Below are positions 8,307 to 16,052 of a stretch of 25,831 nt of DNA, piece after piece. A program made the position numbers and the translations under genes. The notes below the pieces were generated by a model, which was given only the letters and a program-made list of their open reading frames with translations, was not told the DNA's origin and did no database searches. How positions within the stretch are numbered: position 1 is the stretch's first letter; every line of letters begins with the position of its first letter. Source of the stretch: JAFGOM01 sp964428385 (GTDB lineage Archaea; Halobacteriota; Methanomicrobia; Methanomicrobiales; Methanospirillaceae); the NCBI GenBank assembly GCA_964428385.1, contig CAYRYR010000031.1, positions 1 to 25,831 of the forward strand. The letters run 5' to 3'.

Positions 8307-8950
8307 GGTGTTCCCATCTCCCGTTGTAATTCTCTTACGACAAGAAGAACCTGGCAGGAGTACTCAGCAATTGACGTATACAAAAATGCTTCATCAAGGG
8401 TTTTTCCGGCAGCAAAGGTCCCATGAGCACGTGCAATACACAAATTTGTAAGACAGAGGCAGTCTGCAACATTCTCTGCGACCTCCTGTGAGCCAGGTTC
8501 TCCGGTGACAACAGGAATTGTCGGACAGAGTGCTGTTCCTTCACAATCCTGTGGTATAATCTCATCGCAGAAAAAAGAGTGGGCAACTGCATGGGGCGGG
8601 TGGGCATGAACAATCGCCACATGGCGGGTTTTAGTATACACCTCATGGTGGACCCGCCACTCACTCGACGCATTTCGTGGTACATCTCCTTTAAGCGGAA
8701 CAAACACCAAAAGGCCGGGGTCATCAAGATATGAACCTGATGATGTGATATAAAATCCATCTTTATCAGGATCTTTCAGACTGATATTGCCAAAATTACC
8801 ATTAACCAGGTACTCTCCTGATAGCCGCCTTCCAATTCTGGCTACATCAGATGAAATACCCTGAATTCCTATCATTTTTGGACCGGAATACAGCCGGCCG
8901 CCACGGTCACGCCACTGACGTTCGCCATTATTTAAACTGTATTCCGACAT
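8303..8950 (-). CDS. Class II aldolase/adducin family protein, L-fuculose-1-phosphate aldolase-like
   Basis: The 215-residue protein has the metal site of the FucA/AraD fold: HAHPPH gives two histidines (H115, H117), a third is H176 in ARAHGTF, and E97 in SSEWRVHHE fits the catalytic glutamate. These enzymes cleave sugar phosphates to dihydroxyacetone phosphate and an aldehyde. In methanogens a fuculose-1-phosphate aldolase homologue has been linked to L-lactaldehyde supply for the 2-phospholactate part of coenzyme F420. The neighbouring F420-dependent reductase makes that role attractive. ATG 8950 has GGGATG upstream and overlaps the end of that gene by 23 nt. ATG 8875 (residue 26) is an alternative, since the first 25 residues lie outside the core fold. 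Substrate is inferred. Confidence 0.8.
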   Translation of the reverse strand: MSEYSLNNGERQWRDRGGRLYSGPKMIGIQGISSDVARIGRRLSGEYLVNGNFGNISLKDPDKDGFYITSSGSYLDDPGLLVFVPLKGDVPRNASSEWRVHHEVYTKTRHVAIVHAHPPHAVAHSFFCDEIIPQDCEGTALCPTIPVVTGEPGSQEVAENVADCLCLTNLCIARAHGTFAAGKTLDEAFLYTSIAEYSCQVLLVVRELQREMGTP

Positions 8951-9584
8951 CTTTCATCCCGTTAAAACGGGCTATATTTAACAGGAGCGGGGTTATCGCT
9001 TCCACGATATGCGATGACGCCAGGGGTCCGGCATCGTATGCCTTAAGAAGTGAGATGCGGTTGATAAGATCCATCACGACATTCTTGGCATCCGGATCAT
9101 CTCCACAGACCGGAACGGAATAATCAAGCTCAGCATCTAACGCACGCCAGCGGTTGCCTGAAATGTTATTAAAAGCCGTACAAACATGTGCAGAATCCGG
9201 AAGCAGACCTTTTATCATCATCGCAGCCGAGCCTTCTTTTGGAGGAGCATAGAGGAAATACCCTGCCCTCTCCATTGGATTGACCGGACTTATCACTATC
9301 TTGTTCTCAAACCCGGTAAGAGATTCAAGCGTCCCTAAGAGATGTTTAAACGGGATTGCAAGGATGATAATATCAGATGCATCTACAGCATCCTGATTTG
9401 TTCCACCTGATACTGTGCAGACAACCCCGCGCTCGTCAAGTAAACTGATACAGCATTGACACGAGGCCTCTGCCTTATCAGGTTCCCGGGACCCCACAAT
9501 GACATCATACAGACATGAGAGGCGCATAGCAATACCCTCTCCAATCTCGCCGGTCCCCCCGACAATGCCGATAGTATGTGTCAT
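8928..9584 (-). CDS. fno: F420H2:NADP+ oxidoreductase
   Basis: This enzyme transfers hydride between coenzyme F420H2 and NADP+ in the cytoplasm, supplying NADPH for biosynthesis. At 218 residues it has the normal family length. The N-terminal Rossmann motif is GIVGGTGEIGEG (residues 6-17), and GSREPDKA (31-38) fits the loop that recognises the NADP 2'-phosphate. The conserved segment ISPVNPMER and a helical C-terminal half follow the family plan. Its ATG overlaps the thioredoxin stop in an ATGA, and its end overlaps the aldolase start, so all three are likely translationally coupled. Annotations may also use npdG for this family. Confidence 0.88.
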   Translation of the reverse strand: MTHTIGIVGGTGEIGEGIAMRLSCLYDVIVGSREPDKAEASCQCCISLLDERGVVCTVSGGTNQDAVDASDIIILAIPFKHLLGTLESLTGFENKIVISPVNPMERAGYFLYAPPKEGSAAMMIKGLLPDSAHVCTAFNNISGNRWRALDAELDYSVPVCGDDPDAKNVVMDLINRISLLKAYDAGPLASSHIVEAITPLLLNIARFNGMKDVGIQFK

Positions 9585-9853
9585 TCAACCAGTGGCCTCA
9601 GAACCATCTCAAGGGTATCTGCTTCAGTAACGCCCTCATACTTCTGGATGACAACACCATCTTTCTCAATGATGATTGTGGGCACCACCGCGAGGCGGTA
9701 ATGCTGTGCCTCATGAAGATGTTCATCAACATCCAGTGTTTTGATCTCTATCGTATCTCCCATTCGTGCCTTAAGTTCTTCAAGAATGGGACCCTGCCGT
9801 TTACATGGTCCGCACCATTCAGCATAAAAATCAATCACTATTGGTTTTCCCAT
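9581..9853 (-). CDS. Thioredoxin
   Basis: This is a small thiol-disulfide oxidoreductase of about 90 residues. The active site WCGPC lies at residues 13-17 from ATG 9853, after the first strand (IVIDFYAE), and the cis-proline is in VVPTIII. There is no signal peptide, so it is cytoplasmic. The frame extends to a TTG at 9865, but the ATG gives the normal thioredoxin N-terminus. It lies 53 nt after secD and overlaps the F420:NADP oxidoreductase start by 4 nt. Coupling to a nucleotide reductase gene suggests shared redox supply, but a thioredoxin reductase is not present here and archaeal thioredoxin partners vary. Confidence 0.88.
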   Translation of the reverse strand: MGKPIVIDFYAEWCGPCKRQGPILEELKARMGDTIEIKTLDVDEHLHEAQHYRLAVVPTIIIEKDGVVIQKYEGVTEADTLEMVLRPLVE

Positions 9854-9906
9854 GGTTATTACCAACCAAAAATAGGAGTAAAAAATAGATAAAGATTATT
9901 GTATGA

Positions 9907-11355
9907 TTATTTGGAGAGGATTGCCATGATAATCCGTCCATATGCAGGCCTCGTAACAACAACTCCGATTACCACACCGAGAATGGTGATGATTGCAAAA
10001 CCACGAAGTGATGAGAGGTCCATAACCGCAAGTGGAAGCATCGCAATAATGACGGTTGCAGCAGATGCCATAATGATACCAAGCGCACGCGTCAACCGTT
10101 TCAGATACAGATTCGGTGACGGCACCTTTCCTTCATGCAGAACTTCATCAGTGATAATCACAAGTTGATCAATACCAGTTCCAAGGACTGCGATAAGTCC
10201 GGCAATGCTGGCGAGATCCAACTGCTGAATAAACGTTGCAATACCAAGCAGTATGATTATTTCAGAAAAATTCGTCCCTATCATCGGAAGAACAATCGCA
10301 GGCTCACGATACCGGATAAAAATAGCAACTGCAACTGCTATCAGGGCAAATATACCCGCAAGGATACAGAATAACTTAAAATGGGCACCAAGTGTTGATG
10401 AGACGCTCCCGGCTCCTGCAATAGAGACGTCTACCGGAAGTGCACCTGCACGCAGATGTATCTCAAGCATACGTGCTTCTTCACGACCTTCTTCACCGGC
10501 TCCTGTCGATGCACGCATTGACCGGGTTGGGGCTACCTGTAGATCTCCGGCAAGTGATGGTGAGAGTGGGGCACTATAGACAACATTCCCATCCAGGATC
10601 ATCTCAAGATAATGGCTGTTTGGATCCTTCGTTGCACCATAGGTAATTGCGCCCTGCTGGAACTGTTCTGCTCCTTCTGTAGAGAGTGCAAAGGGCACCC
10701 CCCACATGCCGCCAGGTTCCATATGAGGAGTCTGAACTGATGAGACTACATCTCCCCAGAGCACATGTTCGGTCTCATTAGTTGCAGTCTGAATTCGGAT
10801 CTCAAATTTACCAGGTTTTCCAACAATCTCAAGTGCTTCATTGAGTGACACCCCGGCAAGTTCAATCCTCATATATCGGCAAATACCATTGATACCGGTA
10901 ATTGCATAGACCTTCGCGTCTTTTGTCCCGAGGCTGTTTATCTTCTCTTCAAGAATTGTTTTAGCCTGCTCTGCGGTATCTTTCATGATACCCGGGTAGT
11001 ATTCCTTGAGTGTTGCCCCCTCTTCGGTAAAGATAGTCCTCAGTTCGTCCTCAGGCACCTCTTTTCGAATCTCAATCATTCCTTCACTGACAAGATATAC
11101 TTCAGCATCCAGTCGCTCCCGTAGTGAAGTGACAAACTCATCAACCGGTGTATCTGATACAAACGTTACCGTCTCTGCCTGAAATTCCAACTGGATCCAT
11201 GAACCCCCTTCAAGATCAAGCCCGTACTGGATATTTGTTGTCAGATGACCGTCTTCAAAATGCGGATATATCGCTACAACCGCCAGCACTACCAGAATGA
11301 TAAGTGCAGCAACGCGCCAGTCCTTGACAAGTTCAATGATATCGTTCTTCTCCAT
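9907..11355 (-). CDS. secD: Protein-export membrane protein SecD
   Basis: SecD and SecF form a membrane complex that helps late steps of Sec translocation. This 482-residue protein has an N-terminal membrane helix (about 13-32) and a large extracytoplasmic region starting with YGLDLEGGSWIQLEF, the D1 signature. A block of five membrane helices in the C-terminal 160 residues contains GTGIDQLVIITDEV, the D4-like motif. The GTG at 11364 also opens the frame, but GGGGAGGTG six bases before ATG 11355 fixes the start. This site lies across the end of secF, and one base separates the secF stop from the secD ATG. Confidence 0.95.
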   Translation of the reverse strand: MEKNDIIELVKDWRVAALIILVVLAVVAIYPHFEDGHLTTNIQYGLDLEGGSWIQLEFQAETVTFVSDTPVDEFVTSLRERLDAEVYLVSEGMIEIRKEVPEDELRTIFTEEGATLKEYYPGIMKDTAEQAKTILEEKINSLGTKDAKVYAITGINGICRYMRIELAGVSLNEALEIVGKPGKFEIRIQTATNETEHVLWGDVVSSVQTPHMEPGGMWGVPFALSTEGAEQFQQGAITYGATKDPNSHYLEMILDGNVVYSAPLSPSLAGDLQVAPTRSMRASTGAGEEGREEARMLEIHLRAGALPVDVSIAGAGSVSSTLGAHFKLFCILAGIFALIAVAVAIFIRYREPAIVLPMIGTNFSEIIILLGIATFIQQLDLASIAGLIAVLGTGIDQLVIITDEVLHEGKVPSPNLYLKRLTRALGIIMASAATVIIAMLPLAVMDLSSLRGFAIITILGVVIGVVVTRPAYGRIIMAILSK

Positions 11356-11356
11356 A

Positions 11357-12250
11357 TCAGGCACCTCCCCGTTTACCTGATGAAAATCTGCCTTTCTCGG
11401 TGGTATTGTACCACTTTAAGATCCCGGCATTCGTAAGCCAGGTATTCATCACATCAAAGGCAAGACCTATGAGTAAAACTGCAGATATCTCCCAGATAAT
11501 GGTTATCTGACCAATATATGAGACAATACCCATGGCTGCGATTGCACCAAATGTGGTCGTGGTCATGATTAAACCAGTTCTGAATGCTCCGACAATCTTC
11601 TCATCAAACGCACCTTTCCGTTTCAAAACACGTGTGGTAAGCAGTATATCACTATCTACAGAGTAACCGATGAGCATGAGAAGCGCTGCTGTGGTTCCAA
11701 GAGAGAGCGGGATCCCAAGAACATTCATGGCACCTGCAGTCATGGCAATATCAGCAAACGCTGATATTACAACGGCTAACGAAGGTATAAAGGTCCGAAA
11801 GATTACAAAAACCACGATAGCCATTCCAATGAATGATATCAATAGAGCCAGCGCAGACTGGTGTTGCAGTGTCTGTCCGAATGATTCACCAATAAGATCT
11901 ATCTTTGCATCAGGATATCGGTCAGATACATGGGAGACGAGTGCCATATATCCGGTATCATCAAGTGTACTAAACTTTAGATACAGGTAACTGACTCCAT
12001 CTCCGGAATCAATTCCCTGAATGCTTTCAATAGGATATGCAGCGAAATACTCTTTTATCTCTTCAGGGGAGTCACTCGTTCCAATAGTGACACCAATCCC
12101 GCCAGAGAAATCAATTCCGGGAGTTACCGGCATGCCGGTTGCCATCCAGGTGATACCAACCGACACCAGCGCCAGCACCAGAATAATCATCGGAATCGTG
12201 ATGAGTTGAACTGGTGTGAACTTCCGGATATTATATTTTGGAAAATCCAT
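11357..12250 (-). CDS. secF: Protein-export membrane protein SecF
   Basis: The 297-residue SecF partner has one N-terminal membrane helix (about 15-38) and the D1 motif TPGIDFSGGIGVTI. After a periplasm-equivalent loop, the C-terminal block of five helices includes LIGYSVDSDILLTTRV and LLIGLAFDVMNTWL, which are the conserved D4/D5-type segments. It is first in the secF-secD order. Its leftward transcription starts in the region shared with the divergent DUF2551 gene. The C-terminal tail is short and basic (GRFSSGKRGGA). Confidence 0.95.
   Translation of the reverse strand: MDFPKYNIRKFTPVQLITIPMIILVLALVSVGITWMATGMPVTPGIDFSGGIGVTIGTSDSPEEIKEYFAAYPIESIQGIDSGDGVSYLYLKFSTLDDTGYMALVSHVSDRYPDAKIDLIGESFGQTLQHQSALALLISFIGMAIVVFVIFRTFIPSLAVVISAFADIAMTAGAMNVLGIPLSLGTTAALLMLIGYSVDSDILLTTRVLKRKGAFDEKIVGAFRTGLIMTTTTFGAIAAMGIVSYIGQITIIWEISAVLLIGLAFDVMNTWLTNAGILKWYNTTEKGRFSSGKRGGA
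11362..11370 (-). promoter_or_regulatory. Ribosome binding site that decides the secD start
   Basis: On the minus strand this reads GGGGAGGTG, followed by CCTGAT and ATG. It is a near-perfect Shine-Dalgarno sequence lying inside the last codons of secF. It favours ATG 11355 over the GTG at 11364 and suggests coupled synthesis of the two subunits. Confidence 0.75.
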
Positions 12251-12379
12251 ACGTACCTACGTTGCACCGCTGGCAACATAAACTCAGCAACTCCTCCTAC
12301 ATGACACATAGTATCATGATTACCGCGCAAACACTGATAAAAGCAAAAAGATTTATGCTTCTCTCGTCGAATCAATGAT
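12251..12379. promoter_or_regulatory. Divergent promoter region, secF versus DUF2551 gene
   Basis: This gap of 129 nt lies between divergent genes. AAAAAGATTTATGCTT (about 12345-12360) resembles a BRE plus TATA element placed about 28 nt before ATG 12380. Together with the lack of a Shine-Dalgarno sequence there, this would fit a leaderless DUF2551 transcript. No leftward TATA element was clear. Confidence 0.4.
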
Positions 12380-12691
12380 ATGAAATCTTCAGATAATATC
12401 AGACAAAAGGTGCAGGAACGCCTCACGTCATACCTGAAGAGGGATAAGCAAGGATTGCGTCATGCAATTATCAGGGTTTTTCTGAGTGGGAAAAAACTCT
12501 CAATCCAGCATATCTATGACGTCTTAAAAGACAGATTCAAAGTGACGTATCACATGGTTGCAGGGATGATAGGGATAATCTCCTCACGCATTGGGATTCT
12601 CCATGTATGGCGTGACATCGAGGAAGGTTGTTGTTTTTATCAGATTAAAGAACGGTATATTCTCCTTGTTTCAGATCTGGTCAAGTCATAA
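12380..12691 (+). CDS. DUF2551 family protein (winged-helix-like, methanogen)
   Basis: This small basic protein of 103 residues has the pattern of the archaeal DUF2551 family: a helical start (VQERLTSYLKRDKQGLRHAI), then SIQHIYDVLKDRFKVTYHMVAGMIG and SSRIGILHVWRD, ending in a beta hairpin. The helix-turn-helix-like centre and C-terminal wing suggest a winged helix that could bind DNA, but the family is uncharacterised. It starts the rightward series of genes and is probably leaderless. The next gene lies 75 nt downstream. Confidence 0.75.
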   Translation: MKSSDNIRQKVQERLTSYLKRDKQGLRHAIIRVFLSGKKLSIQHIYDVLKDRFKVTYHMVAGMIGIISSRIGILHVWRDIEEGCCFYQIKERYILLVSDLVKS

Positions 12692-12766
12692 TACTGGTTC
12701 AGTCATTCCAGAAAAGACCAGATCAAAACCGTAAATCTTTTGTGCAGGCAATTCTACAGAATATGG

Positions 12767-13066
12767 ATGATTGAATATTCCAGTGACCGGACAGTAGAAG
12801 AGGTGCATGTGCCCCATACTGTTCAGGTTGATGACGAAGTAATCAGCTTCATCAATGAGAAAAAGACCGATTTTCGGATATCCACCTCATGTGGAGGGCC
12901 GGTACTACTTCCTCTCTCATATAAACCATCAAAGCCAAGTGATATTGCCATCAGGGCAGGCGATTTTACCATCTATATCTCAATATATCAGGCACGGTAC
13001 ATTGACCACATTAACCTTCATATGATTCCCTGCAATGTAGGTCAGTATCATTGCGATAGATACTAA
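12767..13066 (+). CDS. Uncharacterised small protein with CGGP motif
   Basis: This is a 99-residue protein from ATG 12767; the frame also extends to a TTG at 12740. It has a charged N-terminal half, then STSCGGPVLLPL (C42), a basic proline segment, a beta-rich stretch (GDFTIYISIYQARYID) and two late cysteines (C89, C96). The cysteine spacing recalls A-type iron-sulfur carriers (HesB/IscA), but the C-terminal CGC is missing, so I do not assign that. It lies between the DUF2551 gene and the archease gene, all on one strand. Coding likelihood is good from composition; function unknown. Confidence 0.65.
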   Translation: MIEYSSDRTVEEVHVPHTVQVDDEVISFINEKKTDFRISTSCGGPVLLPLSYKPSKPSDIAIRAGDFTIYISIYQARYIDHINLHMIPCNVGQYHCDRY

Positions 13067-13108
13067 CATTTTACCAGATTTTTTCTGTTCTGACCACTGA
13101 TTCCAGAT

Positions 13109-13516
13109 ATGAGCTTTTATGAGCTGGAGCATACTGCAGATATCATCGTGCATGTATCAGGGGAGACACTTAAAGAGGTATTCTCCTCTGCAGGAACTGC
13201 ATTGATGCATATCATGTACTGTGGTGGAACCGGTACAACAATAAAAAAAACAATTTCCCTATCAGAACCTGATCTCGATACCCTGATGCATGACTTTCTC
13301 TCTGAACTACTCTTCCTGTCAGAATGCGATAATATCGTATTCTCAACGATAGAAGTCTCAATATCTGGCCCCAATCTTGAAGCAACGCTTCTGGGCGAAC
13401 CATTTAATTCGGAGCGTCATGCAGGAGGGATGGAAGTCAAAGGGATATCATACTCAGGTCTGCATATCGTTAAGGACGAGAACGGGTATATACTGGATAT
13501 ATTGTTTGATGTGTGA
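13109..13516 (+). CDS. Archease, RtcB activator
   Basis: Archease is the small protein that stimulates GTP-dependent guanylylation of the RNA ligase RtcB and lets it turn over repeatedly. The protein has 135 residues, close to the usual length. Family hallmarks are YELEHTADI near the N-terminus (D11), the helix LMHDFLSELLFLSE, VKGISYSGLHI and the C-terminal LDILFDV. The acidic residues at D11 and near D134 match the positions that bind metal in the family. The gene ends in a 4-nt overlap (GTGA) with rtcB, so the partners are made together. Confidence 0.93.
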   Translation: MSFYELEHTADIIVHVSGETLKEVFSSAGTALMHIMYCGGTGTTIKKTISLSEPDLDTLMHDFLSELLFLSECDNIVFSTIEVSISGPNLEATLLGEPFNSERHAGGMEVKGISYSGLHIVKDENGYILDILFDV

Positions 13517-14955
13517 ATCTGATGATTGACGGAGTACTACAAACGGGTCCCCTTGAATGGGAAGTTCCCATTGGATATGTCCCAAATATGCGGGTTCCTG
13601 GGCGCTTTTTTCTCTCACCCTCCCTGGCATCCTCACTTGAGACCGGAGCGGTAAAGCAACTCGCAGAGGTAGCAACATTACCTGGTATTATTACAAACTC
13701 CCTTGCCATGCCGGATATCCATTGGGGATACGGGTTTCCTATCGGGGGAGTTGCTGCATTTGGCATGGATGACGGAGTTATCTCACCAGGAGGGGTCGGC
13801 TTTGATATCAACTGTGGCGTGCGGCTCATGACAACCCCATTGTCCCTTGCAGATCTAAAAAATAAGAAAGAGGTGATCGAAGCCCTCTATACCGTAGTTC
13901 CGGTCGGGGTAGGCGCACGCAGCAAAAGACGCCTCTCACAAGCAGAACTCTCTCTAATGATGGAGGAGGGGGCAGGATGGGCTGTCAGAGAAGGATATGG
14001 AACACAGACAGATATTGACCACTGTGAAGAACAGGGCTGTATGAAAGAGGCAGACATCTCTTTTATCTCGGATAAAGCCAGGTTACGTGGTCTTCCCCAG
14101 AGTGGAACACTTGGCGCAGGCAACCACTTTCTTGAGCTTCAGATAGTACAGGAGATCTATGATACAAGTGCTGCCACTGCCTTTGGGCTGGTACCCGGAT
14201 CCATCTGTGTAATGATACACTGTGGTTCCCGTGGTCTTGGGCATCAGGTCTGTACCGACCATATCAAAGAACTCGAACATGCAACACAGAAATATAATAT
14301 TCATCTTCCTGACCGGCAACTGGCCTGTGCACCTCTCACCTCACCTGAAGGGGAAGCGTATTTTGGTGCGATGGCCGCATCTGCCAATTACGCATGGGCA
14401 AACCGACAGATGATAATGCATGAGACAAGAAAGATAATTGAAAAAATGTGTGGTGTTCCCTATGATGAGATGCAGCTCGTATATGATGTCGCTCACAATG
14501 TAGCGAAAAAAGAGGAACATAACGTGCAAAAGTCCAAAAAAATGGTCTGTGTCCATCGAAAAGGAGCAACCCGTGCATTCGGGCCAGGCAGCCATGATCT
14601 CCCTTTTGATTATGCATCTATTGGCCAGCCGGTCATCATTCCCGGAAGCATGGGAACATCATCATACGTACTAAAGGGGACCGAATTTGCGATGGAGAAA
14701 ACCTTTGGCAGTACTTGTCACGGAGCCGGACGGATAATGTCCCGGTCACAGGCAAAAAAGAATATCAGTGGGAAAGGAATCCGGGATTCACTCCTACAGA
14801 GAGGAATACTGGTAAAAGCCCCCCATGATGCGTCTATTGCTGAGGAGGCACCAGATGTTTATAAGTCAAGTAGTGAGGTTGTATCAGTTGTTGATACCTT
14901 AGGCATCTCAAAACGGGTTGCCAGATTAGAACCCCTTGCAGTTATTAAAGGATAG
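13513..14955 (+). CDS. rtcB: RNA-splicing ligase RtcB
   Basis: RtcB joins tRNA exons after intron removal, ligating 2',3'-cyclic phosphate ends to 5'-OH ends with GTP and Mn2+. All expected residues are visible over 480 residues: D98 and C101 in GFDINCG, H205 in GAGNHFLE, H236 in HCGSRGLGHQ, H328 in YDVAHN, and the guanylylated histidine H403 in STCHGAGR. The numbering is within a few residues of the Pyrococcus enzyme. The start is a GTG at 13513 that overlaps the archease stop; ATG 13522 (residue 4) is possible. The intron-containing tRNA-Met at 25525-25631 is a plausible substrate. Confidence 0.95.
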   Translation: MNLMIDGVLQTGPLEWEVPIGYVPNMRVPGRFFLSPSLASSLETGAVKQLAEVATLPGIITNSLAMPDIHWGYGFPIGGVAAFGMDDGVISPGGVGFDINCGVRLMTTPLSLADLKNKKEVIEALYTVVPVGVGARSKRRLSQAELSLMMEEGAGWAVREGYGTQTDIDHCEEQGCMKEADISFISDKARLRGLPQSGTLGAGNHFLELQIVQEIYDTSAATAFGLVPGSICVMIHCGSRGLGHQVCTDHIKELEHATQKYNIHLPDRQLACAPLTSPEGEAYFGAMAASANYAWANRQMIMHETRKIIEKMCGVPYDEMQLVYDVAHNVAKKEEHNVQKSKKMVCVHRKGATRAFGPGSHDLPFDYASIGQPVIIPGSMGTSSYVLKGTEFAMEKTFGSTCHGAGRIMSRSQAKKNISGKGIRDSLLQRGILVKAPHDASIAEEAPDVYKSSSEVVSVVDTLGISKRVARLEPLAVIKG

Positions 14956-15004
14956 AAAGGGTCAGAACCAGTAGGAAGACAGAAGAAAAGGATGAGGAAA
15001 TTTC

Positions 15005-15595
15005 GTGTCACTGAATAAAAATAAGGTTGGAATTATCTGGGATGAAACTCTCCTATTGACACGATACATTGAGGATTGTGGCTTTCCGGCAATAATGGTC
15101 ACGTCTCATATGCTTGCCGCTCCTTTTTATCGTGGGAGATATGGAGCAGTTATCATACCGTCAGGGTTTGCTGATCTCCGGTATAGCAGGGTTTTACCTG
15201 CGCTTCGCGCATGTAGTCAGAGAATGCGTGACTATGTGAACAGAGGCGGAGTGTTACTGGTATTTGGCGGGGGTGCTGACAGGATGGATGCGTATGACTG
15301 GCTTCCTTTCTGTGTGAATTATCATTTTGGCTTTCTAAAAAAGACGGTGTCTGTCGTACAAAACGATCCTCTCAGTTCCTTCATCGATGACGGTAAAAAA
15401 GAAGAACCTATTGATATTGACGGATATCTGGCAGGAAATGACGGTGATGTCATTGCTCTGGCAGGAGAAAAACCAGTCTTACTAAAGTTCCGGTGGGGAT
15501 TAGGATATATTGTCATCAGTACAATCCATGAATATCCATCATGCACTTTTATTGCTGATTTTTGTACCTCAGCTCCGGGAGAAATATTATTGTGA
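15005..15595 (+). CDS. Class I glutamine amidotransferase-like (BPL_N-like) protein without catalytic Cys
   Basis: This 196-residue protein begins at a GTG preceded by GATGAGGAAA. The order of strands and helices (KVGIIWDE, AVIIPSG, GGVLLVFGGG, KFRWGLGYIVIS) resembles the GATase1-like fold seen in the N-terminal domain of some biotin-protein ligases. The nucleophile elbow, normally G-x-C-x-G, is FGGGA here, so glutamine hydrolysis is unlikely and a sensing or structural role fits better. It is 49 nt after rtcB, 31 nt before the DUF2111 gene and two genes before birA. The biotin connection is suggested by position only. Fold assignment is moderate at best. Confidence 0.6.
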   Translation: MSLNKNKVGIIWDETLLLTRYIEDCGFPAIMVTSHMLAAPFYRGRYGAVIIPSGFADLRYSRVLPALRACSQRMRDYVNRGGVLLVFGGGADRMDAYDWLPFCVNYHFGFLKKTVSVVQNDPLSSFIDDGKKEEPIDIDGYLAGNDGDVIALAGEKPVLLKFRWGLGYIVISTIHEYPSCTFIADFCTSAPGEILL

Positions 15596-15626
15596 GCTGA
15601 TACCAAGGGATAATGAGAGAATATCT

Positions 15627-16049
15627 ATGGACCACTACACCATCTCTGCCAGTTCAGAATCAGATGACCTTATTCCCTTTGCAATAGCATTCCATGAGAT
15701 AGTAGGAAACCTGCCAATTACAGCCCGTTCCCGTGACAGGCCAGGTATCCGCATTGAAAATGGAATTGTTGTTGATGCAGCCTACACGGGACCAGTTCTC
15801 GAAGAAGTCCTGCGTACCAATACAACGGTGCGGACAACACCACAGACCGGTGCATATAAGGGGGTTCCTGTTACTGTTTCGCCCATCAGGGATAGCAACG
15901 GTGAAGCAATCGTTTCAATTGGCCTTGTTGATATCACCGGAATATTTGATCTTGCAACACTGATGAAACACCAGTCAATGATCTTACAACAGGTCTGTGG
16001 CAAAGATCCATGCCCGCTTCCTGGTGAGCAGATCAATGCAAAGAGGTGA
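15627..16049 (+). CDS. DUF2111 family protein (methanogen-specific)
   Basis: This is a 140-residue protein from ATG 15627. The frame is open to 15510, but those 39 residues overlap the previous gene and would add a spurious hydrophobic segment. The sequence follows the DUF2111 pattern, with FAIAFHEIVGNLPITARS near the N-terminus and GVPVTVSPIRDSNGEAIVSIGLVDITGIFD in the middle, a PAS-like or heme-NO-type beta fold. CGKDPCPLPGE near the C-terminus has two cysteines. The birA ATG follows 3 nt after its stop, with the birA ribosome binding site overlapping its end. A role in biotin control or in methanogen redox sensing is conceivable but unproved. Confidence 0.75.
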   Translation: MDHYTISASSESDDLIPFAIAFHEIVGNLPITARSRDRPGIRIENGIVVDAAYTGPVLEEVLRTNTTVRTTPQTGAYKGVPVTVSPIRDSNGEAIVSIGLVDITGIFDLATLMKHQSMILQQVCGKDPCPLPGEQINAKR

Positions 16050-16052
16050 CAT

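Noticed and set aside
13470..13829. Leftward ORF of 119 codons opposite rtcB
   Set aside because: It lies wholly antisense to archease and rtcB, whose catalytic motifs are all intact; the translation is proline- and serine-rich with no family features.
15510..15626. Upstream extension of the DUF2111 gene
   Set aside because: It overlaps the preceding gene, adds a spurious hydrophobic stretch, and makes the protein longer than the family.
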